Below are positions 34,836-43,938 of a stretch of 64,000 nucleotides of DNA, piece by piece. Every line of letters begins with the position of its first letter. The first letter of the stretch is position 1. Below the pieces are notes generated by a model. It was not told the DNA's origin, did not search any database, and worked only from the letters and a program-made list of their open reading frames with translations. This DNA is from Tamaricihabitans halophyticus. GTDB taxonomy: Bacteria; Actinomycetota; Actinomycetes; Mycobacteriales; Pseudonocardiaceae. The stretch is taken from NCBI RefSeq assembly GCF_004340875.1, contig NZ_SLXQ01000011.1:62001-126000 (forward strand), given 5' to 3'. Position numbers and translations under genes: made by a program.

Positions 34836-36107
34836 GTGTCGGCAATCCGACGTGATGAGCGCGTATCGAAATCCTTCCTGCGGCCCGCGCCGACCTCGGG
34901 CAGCACCACCGCGGCCGCCGCGGAGCCGGTACGTCCGGCACCGCTGGCGATCGCCGCTATCCTCGCGATCGGGCTGAGCTGGTATGTCTGGCATACCTAC
35001 GGCGCGGTGTCCGGCGCACTGCTGATCGTCGGGCTACTGCTTGGCGCGGCGCTGTTTCACTCCCGGTTCGGCTTCACCTCGGCCTGGCGCCAGCTGATCT
35101 CGGTGGGAAATGGCGCTGGGCTGCGCGCACATGCGCTACTGCTCGGCACCGCGGCGACACTGATCGCCTTGATCGTGGTCAGTGGCGCTGGCCTGTTCGG
35201 ATCCACACCACAGGTTTCCGCGGGACCCATCGGTATCGCGCTGTTCGCCGGAGCCGCCCTGTTCGCGATCGGCATGCAGCTGGGCGGCGCATGTGCTTCC
35301 GGAACGCTGTTCGCGGTCGGCTCGGGGCAGTCCACGATCGTGCTCACGCTGGGCGGGTTCATTGCCGGGTCGGTGCTCTACACCTGGGCGTTCCCGGTTT
35401 TCGATGGTTGGCCGGAAGTACCTGGTTTCCTGCTGTCCGAACATATCGGCTGGTTCGGCTCATGGGCCAGCACGATCGCGGCCCTGCTGCTCATCGTGCT
35501 GCTGACGCGGATCGTGCAGGCACGCCGCACACCCCCACCCACCGGATCGGCTCCCACCGCCACCGGACTCGCGCGGATCTGGCGCGGATCCTGGCCCCTG
35601 CTGGTCGGCGCGCTAGTGCTCGGGGTACTGGCCGCGGCGGTGGTGCTGGTATCCGGCGGCACCTGGGGCGTCACCTTCGCGTTCGCGCTCTGGGGCAGCA
35701 AGCTACTGCAGCTGGTCGGGCTACACCCGGAAGCGTGGAGCTTCTGGCAAGACCCGGACAACGCCCAGGCGCTCGCGAATCCCATCTGGGTAGACAAGAC
35801 CAGCCTGACCAACATCGGCATCATCCTGGGCGCAGCCATCGCCGCAGCTGCCGCGGGCGCCTGGAAGATCCACACCGAGATCCCGTGGCGAACCGCGGTG
35901 GCCGCGATACTTGGCGGCATCCTGATGGGCATCGGCGCCCGGCTCGCCGGCGGCTGCAATATCGGCGCGTACCTCGGCGGCATCTCCACCGGTAGCCTGC
36001 ACGGCTGGCTCTGGGGCGCGTTCGCGCTCGGCGGGACCTGGCTCGGACTCAAACTTCGGCCCCTGTTCGGTCTCGGTGTGCCGAAACCCACCGACAGCGC
36101 GTGCTGA
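34836..36107 (+). CDS. YeeE/YedE family sulfur (thiosulfate) transporter
   Basis: 423-residue membrane protein with about 10-12 helices made of two homologous halves. Each half ends in a conserved cysteine loop: C153 in QLGGACASGTLFAVG and C374 in LAGGCNIGAYLGGI. In the characterised YeeE/TsuA thiosulfate transporter such cysteines relay the thiosulfate across the membrane. The GTG at 36 bp into the open frame (34836) was chosen because GGGAG lies 5 bp upstream. No TusA-like YeeD partner is next to it. Uptake of thiosulfate or a related reduced sulfur species is the inferred role. Confidence 0.87.
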   Translation: MSAIRRDERVSKSFLRPAPTSGSTTAAAAEPVRPAPLAIAAILAIGLSWYVWHTYGAVSGALLIVGLLLGAALFHSRFGFTSAWRQLISVGNGAGLRAHALLLGTAATLIALIVVSGAGLFGSTPQVSAGPIGIALFAGAALFAIGMQLGGACASGTLFAVGSGQSTIVLTLGGFIAGSVLYTWAFPVFDGWPEVPGFLLSEHIGWFGSWASTIAALLLIVLLTRIVQARRTPPPTGSAPTATGLARIWRGSWPLLVGALVLGVLAAAVVLVSGGTWGVTFAFALWGSKLLQLVGLHPEAWSFWQDPDNAQALANPIWVDKTSLTNIGIILGAAIAAAAAGAWKIHTEIPWRTAVAAILGGILMGIGARLAGGCNIGAYLGGISTGSLHGWLWGAFALGGTWLGLKLRPLFGLGVPKPTDSAC

Positions 36108-36255
36108 CCGTCAATCTAATTCCGTGAAATTAATTGCGGGATAGCCGCATAATCTCATTCGATGGAATCGAAATCGCGCCACCTATGACATATGGCATGC
36201 TTATCGCGGGGCCAGGACCACGCCATCAACGATATTTTCAAGGGTGCGTCTTACT

Positions 36256-36504
36256 ATGCGAAATTCCATTGCCAGAGCGGTATCCGCCATCGCCTTGAGT
36301 GGCATCACCACCGTTGTTCTAGCGGCTCCCGCGTTCGCACAGGAAAACCCGACGGTCAACGATCCGGACGAGGTCGCCATCGTCGGTGAACCCGATACCA
36401 GCGATCTGCACAACGCCTACACCTTCGCCCCGCTGGGCGTTCCCGTGTTCGGCCTGCTTCAGTCCGTCAACGCGGTTCCTGGCAACATCCTGCCGGGAAC
36501 GTAG
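36256..36504 (+). CDS. small secreted protein of unknown function
   Basis: 82 residues from the ATG at 36256 (a GTG at 36244 is possible). A clear signal peptide (MRNSIARAVS, hydrophobic core, AAPAFA before QEN) leaves a mature part of about 54 residues that is acidic at first and then hydrophobic (TFAPLGVPVFGLLQSVNAVPGN). No cysteine. It reminds me of short surface-active or cell-wall proteins of actinomycetes, but I cannot assign a family. Followed by a strong bidirectional terminator. Confidence 0.6.
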   Translation: MRNSIARAVSAIALSGITTVVLAAPAFAQENPTVNDPDEVAIVGEPDTSDLHNAYTFAPLGVPVFGLLQSVNAVPGNILPGT

Positions 36505-36540
36505 CGCCGGTAGGACAATCACGGTGTAGCGAAAGGGGGC

Positions 36541-36588
36541 ACGAAAGCCGCCCGGATACTGCTGATCCCAGTACCGGGCGGCTTTCGT
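36541..36588. terminator. bidirectional intrinsic terminator
   Basis: A 15-bp perfect stem (36541-36555 with 36574-36588) is continued after one unpaired base by TACTG/CAGTA (36557-36561 with 36569-36573) and closes a 7-nt loop. T-rich sequence follows on the plus strand (TTTCGTCGTTT). It separates two convergent genes for small secreted proteins. Confidence 0.85.
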
Positions 36589-36613
36589 CGTTTCCGAGCG
36601 TGGCAGACGTCGA

Positions 36614-36829
36614 TCAGCCCGTTGCCGCGGTGATGACGCCGTACACCGGAGCGAGTACCTCGGTCGGCACTGTCGCCAATGGCGCGGCGAGCGGTCCGAT
36701 ATCGACACCGGGCAGCGCCCAGACCGGCGTGCTGCTCTCAACCGCTTCGGCCGAAGCGGCGCCAGCACCGATACCGAACAACGCCGCGGTACTCGCCATA
36801 ACGACCAACACACGCGATGTCTTTCGCAT
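36614..36829 (-). CDS. small secreted protein of unknown function
   Basis: 71 residues from the ATG at 36829, chosen because GAGGAGGT lies 9-10 bp upstream; a GTG at 36841 is less likely. The signal peptide (MRKTSRVLVVMASTAALFG, cleavage near ASAEA) leaves about 42 residues rich in Ala, Pro, Val and Leu (VWALPGVDIGPLAAPLATVP). No cysteine and no family I know. It is 69 bp after the CopD-like gene on the same strand. Confidence 0.6.
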   Translation of the reverse strand: MRKTSRVLVVMASTAALFGIGAGAASAEAVESSTPVWALPGVDIGPLAAPLATVPTEVLAPVYGVITAATG

Positions 36830-36898
36830 CTTTGTATTCACCTCCTCGCTACTGTCGCTGGGCAGACCGCTCGGCGCCGTCGAGGCCGGACCAACGGA

Positions 36899-38665
36899 TT
36901 ACGGCTCGAGCGGTGCCGTGACGGGAACAACGGTGCCCCCGGAAATCCACAACCCAGCGCCGCCACCGCTCATCGGCATGCCTGGCGCATGTGGCTCCCC
37001 TGGATTCATCGGCATCACGTTCACCTGCGCGGTCGAGAAGATCCGCACATCGTCCCGTACATACTGTTGCCTGGCAGCCAACCAACGTTGAAAGCCCGCT
37101 GGCGAAGGACTGCTGGCGAAGGCACTCGCCACCTCGACGGTGTACTGCACCGCCATCGGCTCGCGCGGATCGAAGCTCAGTGGAACTCCGGCACCCACAA
37201 CCTGCTTGACAATCGGCCCATGCAGCAGCCAAGGAGCGAGATACACGCCGTGGGTGTACGCCGGCTCTTCCCGCTGCGCGGCGGAGGCTTCCCGCAAGAC
37301 CTCGAACGCGGATTCCCAGCCGGACACCACCACCAGCGCGGCGTCCGGTTCGACGCGGTCGGTCAGCCGCAGCCCGTGCCGCGCCGCCGCGGCGCGCACC
37401 CGCGCGGCGGCGGCAGCACCACGTGCCGAGTCGTCAGTGTCCAGCCGGATCGCGGTAACATCGCGCGCCGCAAGAAAATCCACGAGCTGGCGCAGGGCGA
37501 CCACATCAGTCTGGGCCAGCCGATCGGCTGGACACTCGTCGAGTTCGAGAGCTCCGTCATCAAGAACCCCACCGAGCGCGGCCATCGCGCACTCCGGCCC
37601 GTCCACACCGGCCGCGGTCGGTAAACCGGCCGCCTGACCGGTATCGACCTCGACGGTGGCATCGGTCGAATCGGTGTGCAACACGAGGCTGCTCCGCCCA
37701 GCCGGCAGATCGACCTCCGCCCACCAACCCTGCGCTCCTGGCCGGCGGGTTACCTCGACACGACCACCCTCCGCGTCTTCCACGGAGACGCTCGTACCCG
37801 ATCCCGTAGGCAGATGCACCAGATTGCGTCCCGGACGGTGCGGGCTGATCAGTACCGGAACCGATCGTTCGTCAAGTTCCGCGTTGGCGAGTACCGGAAC
37901 GCCGGCAACGGGTAGTGGTGCGGGTGGCGGCATTGCCGCGAAGGTCGTCCACGCCAGAAACCCGATGAGCACCGCGGGCACGGCTCGGCGAAACACCAGG
38001 CTGGTGGAATCCGCGGTGTGTCGCGCGTGGACCGCGATCACCGCCAGCGCGAGACCTGGCGCCAACACCACGGTCAGTACGGCCCAACCGGCCACGGTAG
38101 CGAACAGCCGCCGATCGAAGGCGAGTCCGGAAAGGAGCAGCTGGATAACCCCGGCCGCGAGCAACAGCATGCCGAGGGTCAGCGCGATCGGCACCGGGCG
38201 CAGCGTCGCTCGGTGCCCGTCGTCAGCGGGAACCAGCCAGGTCACGATGGTGACACCGAACCAGCAGGCGGCACTAACCACGTACACGGTGTCCGCGGCG
38301 AACTCCACACCGGACCTGCCGAGGGCCGTTTCCACGACGACGAGTACCAGCAGCGCCGCGGACAGCCACCTGGCCAACGACGGCCACCGGGACACGAGCG
38401 GGATCGCTAGCGCCAGCACGGCATGCGCCCCCGCGACAAGTACCTGCGCGTCAACGAGCGGGATGGAAACCAGCGCCAGCACCGCGACCGCCCATGAACC
38501 CACATACAGCGCGCGGCGCGCACCGCCCGACATCGAGCCGACGAGCGGTCGCCACAACCCAAAGCCAGCGAGTAACGCGCTGCCGAGTAGCAGAAATAGC
38601 CGTACCAACAGAACGATACCGTCCACATCGGCGGAACCGGTGGCCGAAGGTGTTTCGTGATGCAT
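36899..38665 (-). CDS. CopD-like membrane protein with large extracytoplasmic domain
   Basis: 588 residues from the ATG at 38665. About eight membrane segments lie in residues 10-260, with patterns close to CopD-type copper proteins (DTVYVVSAACWFGVTIVTWL; TVAGWAVLTVVLAPGLALAV). Residues about 270-588 are soluble, probably outside, and of unknown fold; the extreme C-terminus contains MPMNPGEPHAPGMPMSGGG, a Met/His-rich stretch suitable for copper. It lies 100 bp downstream of a methanethiol-oxidase homologue, an enzyme family reported to need copper, so copper delivery is an attractive inference. Confidence 0.5.
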   Translation of the reverse strand: MHHETPSATGSADVDGIVLLVRLFLLLGSALLAGFGLWRPLVGSMSGGARRALYVGSWAVAVLALVSIPLVDAQVLVAGAHAVLALAIPLVSRWPSLARWLSAALLVLVVVETALGRSGVEFAADTVYVVSAACWFGVTIVTWLVPADDGHRATLRPVPIALTLGMLLLAAGVIQLLLSGLAFDRRLFATVAGWAVLTVVLAPGLALAVIAVHARHTADSTSLVFRRAVPAVLIGFLAWTTFAAMPPPAPLPVAGVPVLANAELDERSVPVLISPHRPGRNLVHLPTGSGTSVSVEDAEGGRVEVTRRPGAQGWWAEVDLPAGRSSLVLHTDSTDATVEVDTGQAAGLPTAAGVDGPECAMAALGGVLDDGALELDECPADRLAQTDVVALRQLVDFLAARDVTAIRLDTDDSARGAAAAARVRAAAARHGLRLTDRVEPDAALVVVSGWESAFEVLREASAAQREEPAYTHGVYLAPWLLHGPIVKQVVGAGVPLSFDPREPMAVQYTVEVASAFASSPSPAGFQRWLAARQQYVRDDVRIFSTAQVNVMPMNPGEPHAPGMPMSGGGAGLWISGGTVVPVTAPLEP

Positions 38666-38765
38666 GAACTTCTCTCTAACGGGGACCATGGGACGCCGGC
38701 CGGGTTGGTCACGACGGCAGAACCGGGTGGGCGCCGGCAAACCGGACGCCTACCCGGTTACCGCA

Positions 38766-40598
38766 CTACTTCACGTCCTCGTCGGCGATGACGAACAGCT
38801 CCGAATGCGGTTTGGCGTTCCCAAAGTCACCGTGCGGCCACGACTTCCGGTTGAAGTTGATGCCTACCTCGCCGGTGACCTCATCCCGAAACGTCTCATC
38901 GAGCGAAGCCGAGCCGTCCTGGCCAAGGTTCACCATGTTGATCTTGTGATCTCCATCCAAACCGGACCGAGCGACGAAGTAATTGGATACCGCGAGCCGC
39001 TTCGGCTGCTCGGTCTCGTGATAGAAACCGTCCGCGGCAAGATCGAAGTTGTCGTAGGCGCCCCAATGTGGTCCAGCGCCAGGAGTTCCAGGGTTGATCG
39101 GCACGGCTCCGGCCACCGTGGGGCAGTCGGCGCCGCCGCCCCGCTCGGCCTGCTCTTTCGTGTCGATCGAGCACTCGACATCCTCGCCAGCGTCAAGCAA
39201 CCGCTGGATGTCCAGCACATAGACACCACCGGTGGTTCCCGGGTCGTTCGGTCCGAGCGTGCCCTGCTGTCTGCCGGTGATCGCCCGGTACAGGAACCGA
39301 TCGTCCGGACTTGTCTGGATCCAGCCGCCGTTCGAGCTCGCGCCGATACTGTCGTTTCCGGCGTGGATCGCCTTGTTCGCGGCCCCGTCGTCGAATACCT
39401 GGCGCCATTGCGGTTCGGCCGCGGTGATATCCGGTGTGTAGAACACCGCGCCACCCTGCATGGTTTGCGCGAACGCGCCCTTGTGCTGCGGCTGGTTGGT
39501 CACCGTCGTTTCCATCACCGCGCGGCTTTCCGCGTACAGCGGATCGTAATCCTCCGCGCGCGGGCCGTCTGGCAGGTACGACACCGACTTCAGCTTCGGC
39601 GCGTTGCGGTCCGAGATATCCCAGGTGCGCACCGTCGGACGGCGTAGGTATGGCGACGGCTGCTTGACCGGATCGAGAATGATATTCCGTGGTTCGGCGT
39701 AGTCGCTGGTTACCAAGGTGTCCAGGTCTTCCCTCGCCTGAATCCCATGTGGATTCGCGCAGGTTGGCTTACCGAGTCGCGGGAGGTTAACGCAGAGTTT
39801 CTCGTTGTCGCCTCCGGGCGTCGCTGCCGAGGTCTCGGAGAGCACCTGCGCGTTCTCGTCAAACCGGATGACGGCCCCCGGGCTACCAGCGAACCCGTTG
39901 CTCACCACCGTCTGGCCGTTGTCATAGGTATACGGCCCTGGGGCGACCGGACCACCCATGTATGTCCCGTAGGCCGTACCGTCCTCGAGTACCCAGTAGG
40001 CGTCCGGCACCGACCCGCCAGGGGTCTGGGTGGGCAGGCTGACCCCCTTCAGCTTCAGTTCGGGGAGCGCGCTGACATCGAACGCGTAGGTTGTCGCCGC
40101 GAACAAGCCGCCGGCGAAGATCGTGTCGCCCTTATGCCACACGTACTGCATATGATGCGGTTCGTTCTCGACGAGCGGGCCAACGGTCGCGGTGTTGACC
40201 ACCTCGCCATAGGTCGCGGAGCCCTCGGTCGCATCGAGCACGGCCAGGAAGTCCGGGCCAGGTAACGCGTCCTTCACTTTGTCCAGCCCGCCACCGAGCG
40301 AACCTGGCAGGTTCTGCACGTCATCGACCGCGGTATCAGCGATGTTCTCATCACCGGCCCAGACCAGTAGCCACTTCTTCCGTCCGGTATCGCTGCCATC
40401 AGCGCGCGCGGACCCCGCGTTGCCGACGAGGTGGTTTTCTACCCAGTACTCTTTTCCGTCCGCGCCTTGCGTGGTGTCGGTCCGCACCTGGACGTCGGCG
40501 TAGGCATACCGCTCCGCCCCCGCAAGGGTGACCGTGCTGACCACCAGCGCGGCCGCAAGCGATCCGACGCCGAACCGCCATGCTGTTCTTTTGTTCAT
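38766..40598 (-). CDS. secreted SBP56 / methanethiol oxidase-like beta-propeller
   Basis: 610 residues from the ATG at 40598 (GGAG upstream), with a Sec signal ending near GAERYAYAD. The body resembles selenium-binding protein 56/methanethiol oxidase: GPDFLAVLDATEGSATYGEV, ENEPHHMQY with H148 and H149, CANPHGIQAREDLDTLVTSD, TVRTWDISD and QTSPDDRFLYRAI. Methanethiol oxidase converts methanethiol to formaldehyde, H2S and H2O2 in the periplasm. At 610 residues it is much longer than the usual 430-470, with insertions, so it may be a distinct subfamily. Context (organosulfur transporter, CopD-like partner) supports a sulfur role. Confidence 0.65.
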   Translation of the reverse strand: MNKRTAWRFGVGSLAAALVVSTVTLAGAERYAYADVQVRTDTTQGADGKEYWVENHLVGNAGSARADGSDTGRKKWLLVWAGDENIADTAVDDVQNLPGSLGGGLDKVKDALPGPDFLAVLDATEGSATYGEVVNTATVGPLVENEPHHMQYVWHKGDTIFAGGLFAATTYAFDVSALPELKLKGVSLPTQTPGGSVPDAYWVLEDGTAYGTYMGGPVAPGPYTYDNGQTVVSNGFAGSPGAVIRFDENAQVLSETSAATPGGDNEKLCVNLPRLGKPTCANPHGIQAREDLDTLVTSDYAEPRNIILDPVKQPSPYLRRPTVRTWDISDRNAPKLKSVSYLPDGPRAEDYDPLYAESRAVMETTVTNQPQHKGAFAQTMQGGAVFYTPDITAAEPQWRQVFDDGAANKAIHAGNDSIGASSNGGWIQTSPDDRFLYRAITGRQQGTLGPNDPGTTGGVYVLDIQRLLDAGEDVECSIDTKEQAERGGGADCPTVAGAVPINPGTPGAGPHWGAYDNFDLAADGFYHETEQPKRLAVSNYFVARSGLDGDHKINMVNLGQDGSASLDETFRDEVTGEVGINFNRKSWPHGDFGNAKPHSELFVIADEDVK

Positions 40599-41047
40599 TA
40601 TGTAATCTCCGGTTCCAGCCGAATACCGAAAGCAACTGGGCGAGTTCCCCGACCAGCGGAAGTTTCTTAGCAACGACCACACGGGAAACTAGCCAAAATA
40701 GGCATGCACGGCATGTTCTTGACATCGATAAAAATTGTCAAACATCGCCCGACACCTGGGATTCGCCCGGTTAGGTACTAGCGCTCACGGCATGCCATCC
40801 GGTCAAATCTGAATTGTGCAACCGGCGAAATAAACACATCGTCGATCGCCGCCTAAAAACCGCCGCGTGTGCATTCCAAGTCAGTACAACCGAGATATTT
40901 CTGAAACGAAGGAAAGAAAGTCCCACGTCCAGCGAATCGGGACGACGTAGGGGACCTGGGGGCGCCAACCGCGTACCGTAATCCCGTGTCCCGCGAGTGG
41001 GTGAGCAGCCACGGTTCGACGTTTGGACCGTCGACGTAGGGAGCACC
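40599..41047. other. 449-bp intergenic region upstream of the methanethiol-oxidase homologue
   Basis: Contains an AT-rich core with TTGACA (40719-40724) and its exact complement TGTCAA (40736-40741). On the minus strand TTGACA is followed after 17 bp by GAACAT, a possible promoter about 110 bp before the oxidase gene. No coding sequence is seen; open frames here lack signals and are shadows. Confidence 0.4.
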
Positions 41048-41776
41048 GTGCGAGCTGGCATTCCGCGGCCGAACCCGTTCTGCTGGATGGACATCAAGAC
41101 ACGGGACGTCACGGGTACCGCCGCGTTCTGTACGGCGGTGTTCGGCTGGGACTTCGCCACGGAACCGGACGCGATCCGGCGGGCCACGACGATATCCGTC
41201 AGAGGGCACCCGATCGGCAGCGTCAGCGACCTGGCCACGGGCCCCTATCCACCCGAAACGCCCGCACATATCGCGTACTACCTGGCCGTTACCGATGTCG
41301 ATCGCCGCGCCGCGATCGCCGAGCGCGAGGGCGCCGAGGTTGTGCTGCCGCCCGTCGATATCGGCGCCGAGGGAAGGCTCGCGACACTCGTGGATCCGCT
41401 CGGCGCCGCGTTCTCGCTGTGGCAGGCCGGCACGTTCACTGGATGGTCGCTACCCGCGCCGGCCGGCGGAGTTCCGCATCGCTTGGTGCTGAACTGCACT
41501 GACCCTGACCTTGCCGAACGTTTCTACCGGAACACGCTGGGTGTGCTTCCGCCGGAAGCCACCTTCCGTGGCGCGACGGCGAGAACAGTCAAGGAACCCC
41601 GCTGGGAACTCGCCGTGCTGCTGGACGAGCCGGGAGGGCTCGCCGGAGTCATGGCCAAGCACGACGCGATGCCGCCACATCGCTCCGCCACGCTGGAGAA
41701 TTCGCTGCGGCTGCATAGCCGGGAAGGATTGGCGTCGTACGTGCTGCCGACCGACTCGACGACGCCGCAACGGTAG
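41048..41776 (+). CDS. VOC (glyoxalase/bleomycin-resistance) family protein, two domains
   Basis: 242 residues from the GTG at 41048, preceded by GGGAG. Two vicinal-oxygen-chelate modules: the first from PNPFCWMDIKTRDVTGTAAFCTAVFGWDF to about residue 115, the second from HRLVLNCTDPDLAERFYRNTLGV. This is the common actinobacterial glyoxalase-like architecture related to hydroxylase or resistance proteins. No conserved metal set can be proven by eye. Stand-alone gene. Confidence 0.8.
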   Translation: MRAGIPRPNPFCWMDIKTRDVTGTAAFCTAVFGWDFATEPDAIRRATTISVRGHPIGSVSDLATGPYPPETPAHIAYYLAVTDVDRRAAIAEREGAEVVLPPVDIGAEGRLATLVDPLGAAFSLWQAGTFTGWSLPAPAGGVPHRLVLNCTDPDLAERFYRNTLGVLPPEATFRGATARTVKEPRWELAVLLDEPGGLAGVMAKHDAMPPHRSATLENSLRLHSREGLASYVLPTDSTTPQR

Positions 41777-41851
41777 GGCACCCGGACGGAAAGACGTGAA
41801 CCATCGCGCATTGGACAATTAGTTAGTTGTGCATGCTATACATTCAGCAGG

Positions 41852-43132
41852 ATGGCCGCGATTCGTACGGATACGGTCGGCGTAGAGACCGCCGACCGGC
41901 CGGCGCGCGGGATGTTCCGGCTGCTCATCGATCCCCTGTTCGGGCTGTTCTTCTGGGGCAAGCTGCTCTCCACTACCGGCGTGTGGATCCATAACATCGT
42001 CGCGGCCCTGATCGCGTTCCAGCTCACCGGATCGGCGTTGGTCGTCGGTATGGTCAGCGCGGCGCAGTTCCTGCCGCAACTACTCCTGACCCCGCTGAGC
42101 GGCACTATGGCCGACCGCGGTCGGCGGGAGCGGCAGATTATCGTCGGCCGGCTCGTCGGCGCCCTCGGTTCCGGCGGTCTCGCCGCCTGGATCTGGTTGG
42201 CTGGCGGGATCGAGGGGTTGCCCGGCGCCGCGCCGATCGTGGCCAGTTCGGCCGTGGTGGGCCTGAGCTTCGTGATCGGCGGCCCCGCGATGCAGTCAAT
42301 CGTGCCGGCGCTGATTCGCAAGGGTGAGCTCGCTCCCGCGATGGCGTTGAACGGCACGCCGATGATCGCCGCGCGGGTCGCCGGTCCCGCGTTGGGCGCG
42401 TTGATCGCGGTGCAGTTGAGCCCGGCGATCGCCTTCGCACTCGCCGCGGCCGGCAACGCGCTGTTCGCGATCTGTGTATCGCTGCTCACCGTGCCGCAAC
42501 GCCCCCGGCCGGCCCGAGGGACTGATTTCTCGGTACGCGCCGCGCTGCGGTACCTGCGTACCGATCGGCCACTGATCCTGCTGTTGGTCATCGTCGGCGC
42601 GGTGGGTATCGGCGCCGAACCATCCGTGACGCTCGGCCCGGCGATCGCGGACAGCCTGGGCGCGGGCAGCGGCTTCGTTGGCTGGCTGACCTCGGCGTTC
42701 GGCATCGGAGCCGCGGTCGGGCTGCTGATATTCACTCCACTTCGCCGTGGCCTGGGGCTGGCTCGGTCGACCAACGTGGGGCTAGCCATCCTTGCCATCG
42801 GACTGTGCGCGGTATCCGTCGGGCACACTCAGACGCTCACCCTGCTGGCCTTCGGCGTAGCCGGGATCGGCATGACGCTCGCGTTCACCGGCAGCAGCAC
42901 TCTGTTGCAGGCTCGACTGCCGGAGTCATTGCGCGGCCGCATCATGGCCTTGTGGCTGGTCGCGTTTACTGGCCTGCGGCCGGTTGCCGCGGGGCTGACC
43001 GGGTTGCTCGCCGACATCGCGTCGATCGCCATCGCGGTACTCGCTACCGCGATCGTGGTCGCCGTCGCCGCCATGGTGTGCCGACCAAAACTACTGACCG
43101 TCCCGGTCCCCCACACGGCGGAACGCGGCTAA
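41852..43132 (+). CDS. MFS transporter (EntS-like, DHA3 type)
   Basis: 426 residues, twelve helices, with the loop LSGTMADRGRRERQIIVGR between helices 2 and 3 and a second-half FGIGAAVGLLIFTPLRRG. This group includes enterobactin and macrolide exporters. A -10-like TATACA (41837-41842) lies only 9 bp before the ATG, so the transcript may be nearly leaderless. The 3' end overlaps the convergent Rv1733c-like gene by four bases. Confidence 0.8.
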   Translation: MAAIRTDTVGVETADRPARGMFRLLIDPLFGLFFWGKLLSTTGVWIHNIVAALIAFQLTGSALVVGMVSAAQFLPQLLLTPLSGTMADRGRRERQIIVGRLVGALGSGGLAAWIWLAGGIEGLPGAAPIVASSAVVGLSFVIGGPAMQSIVPALIRKGELAPAMALNGTPMIAARVAGPALGALIAVQLSPAIAFALAAAGNALFAICVSLLTVPQRPRPARGTDFSVRAALRYLRTDRPLILLLVIVGAVGIGAEPSVTLGPAIADSLGAGSGFVGWLTSAFGIGAAVGLLIFTPLRRGLGLARSTNVGLAILAIGLCAVSVGHTQTLTLLAFGVAGIGMTLAFTGSSTLLQARLPESLRGRIMALWLVAFTGLRPVAAGLTGLLADIASIAIAVLATAIVVAVAAMVCRPKLLTVPVPHTAERG

Positions 43133-43728
43133 CGCGTCTTGCCTCGCCACCTCGGTTCCACGGCTTCCCATTCGGCTGCCCAGACGGCGAGCTGGCGACG
43201 CAGCAACATCCACCTGATGGCCCAGTAGCAGAGGAAACAAGCCAGGAACCAGCCAAGCGCGACGAACATGCCTGCCATGACCGCTTGATCCTTGGCCTGC
43301 CGGGATGTTGGCGGCGGGCTCGTCGGCTGTCCCTGCTGGTCCGTCCACAATGCGACCTTCGCGCCGGCCGGTGTCCCGTACTCGACCGGAATCCGCCCAG
43401 TTCGTTCGCTGCGATCCGAAGCGGTCCAGCGTGCTTCGGCGGTCGGTTCACCGCGGGCATGCACCCCTTCGAGGGCCCGCCGGGCTGGCACCGACTCCAG
43501 TACGGTCGCGACGACCTCGATCCGGTCAGACCGCTGCGCCGACTCCGCGATCTGGTCAACGGCCAGCTGGTTGACCGCGATCGCCAGCGGCGGCACGGCG
43601 AGCGCGGCGACAATGAGTGCGATGAGCAGGCCGGACTCCACCCGGTCGACAGACCGACGAAGCGCGTTGTGACCTATCCCCAGCCGGTGCAACACCATCG
43701 ACAGTCGAATCGCAAAACGCGTATGCAT
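43129..43728 (-). CDS. Rv1733c-like two-span membrane protein
   Basis: 199 residues from the ATG at 43728 (GGAGG upstream). Helix 1 (about residues 32-55) and helix 2 (about 150-172) flank an extracytoplasmic region with the family look: GRIPVEYGTPAGAKVALWTDQQGQ. Rv1733c of M. tuberculosis is a DosR-regulon protein of unknown function. Here it is divergent from a DevS-like kinase, so the dormancy link is conserved in gene order. Function unknown. Confidence 0.75.
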   Translation of the reverse strand: MHTRFAIRLSMVLHRLGIGHNALRRSVDRVESGLLIALIVAALAVPPLAIAVNQLAVDQIAESAQRSDRIEVVATVLESVPARRALEGVHARGEPTAEARWTASDRSERTGRIPVEYGTPAGAKVALWTDQQGQPTSPPPTSRQAKDQAVMAGMFVALGWFLACFLCYWAIRWMLLRRQLAVWAAEWEAVEPRWRGKTR

Positions 43729-43938
43729 CGCGTCCTCCACGGGTGCGTGCCGAGAAACCCCATCGTCGCGCCCGTCCTCAGCTACCCGAGCGAGCCAAAA
43801 GTCACCAAGCAGGGGGCCCTCGGCACCAATCCGGCACCTACGCCAACGCTTCCCGTCCGCCGTGTCCTGCGGAAACACCGCGAACCCGCTAATCTGTCAA
43901 GGTCGTACTCCAGTCTGCGGTGATTGGGTGGACATACT

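Noticed and set aside
43729-43938. DosR box in the divergent Rv1733c-like/devS gap (for example 43812-43827)
   Set aside because: GC-rich tracts only partly resemble the 20-bp DosR palindrome; the half-sites are not symmetric.
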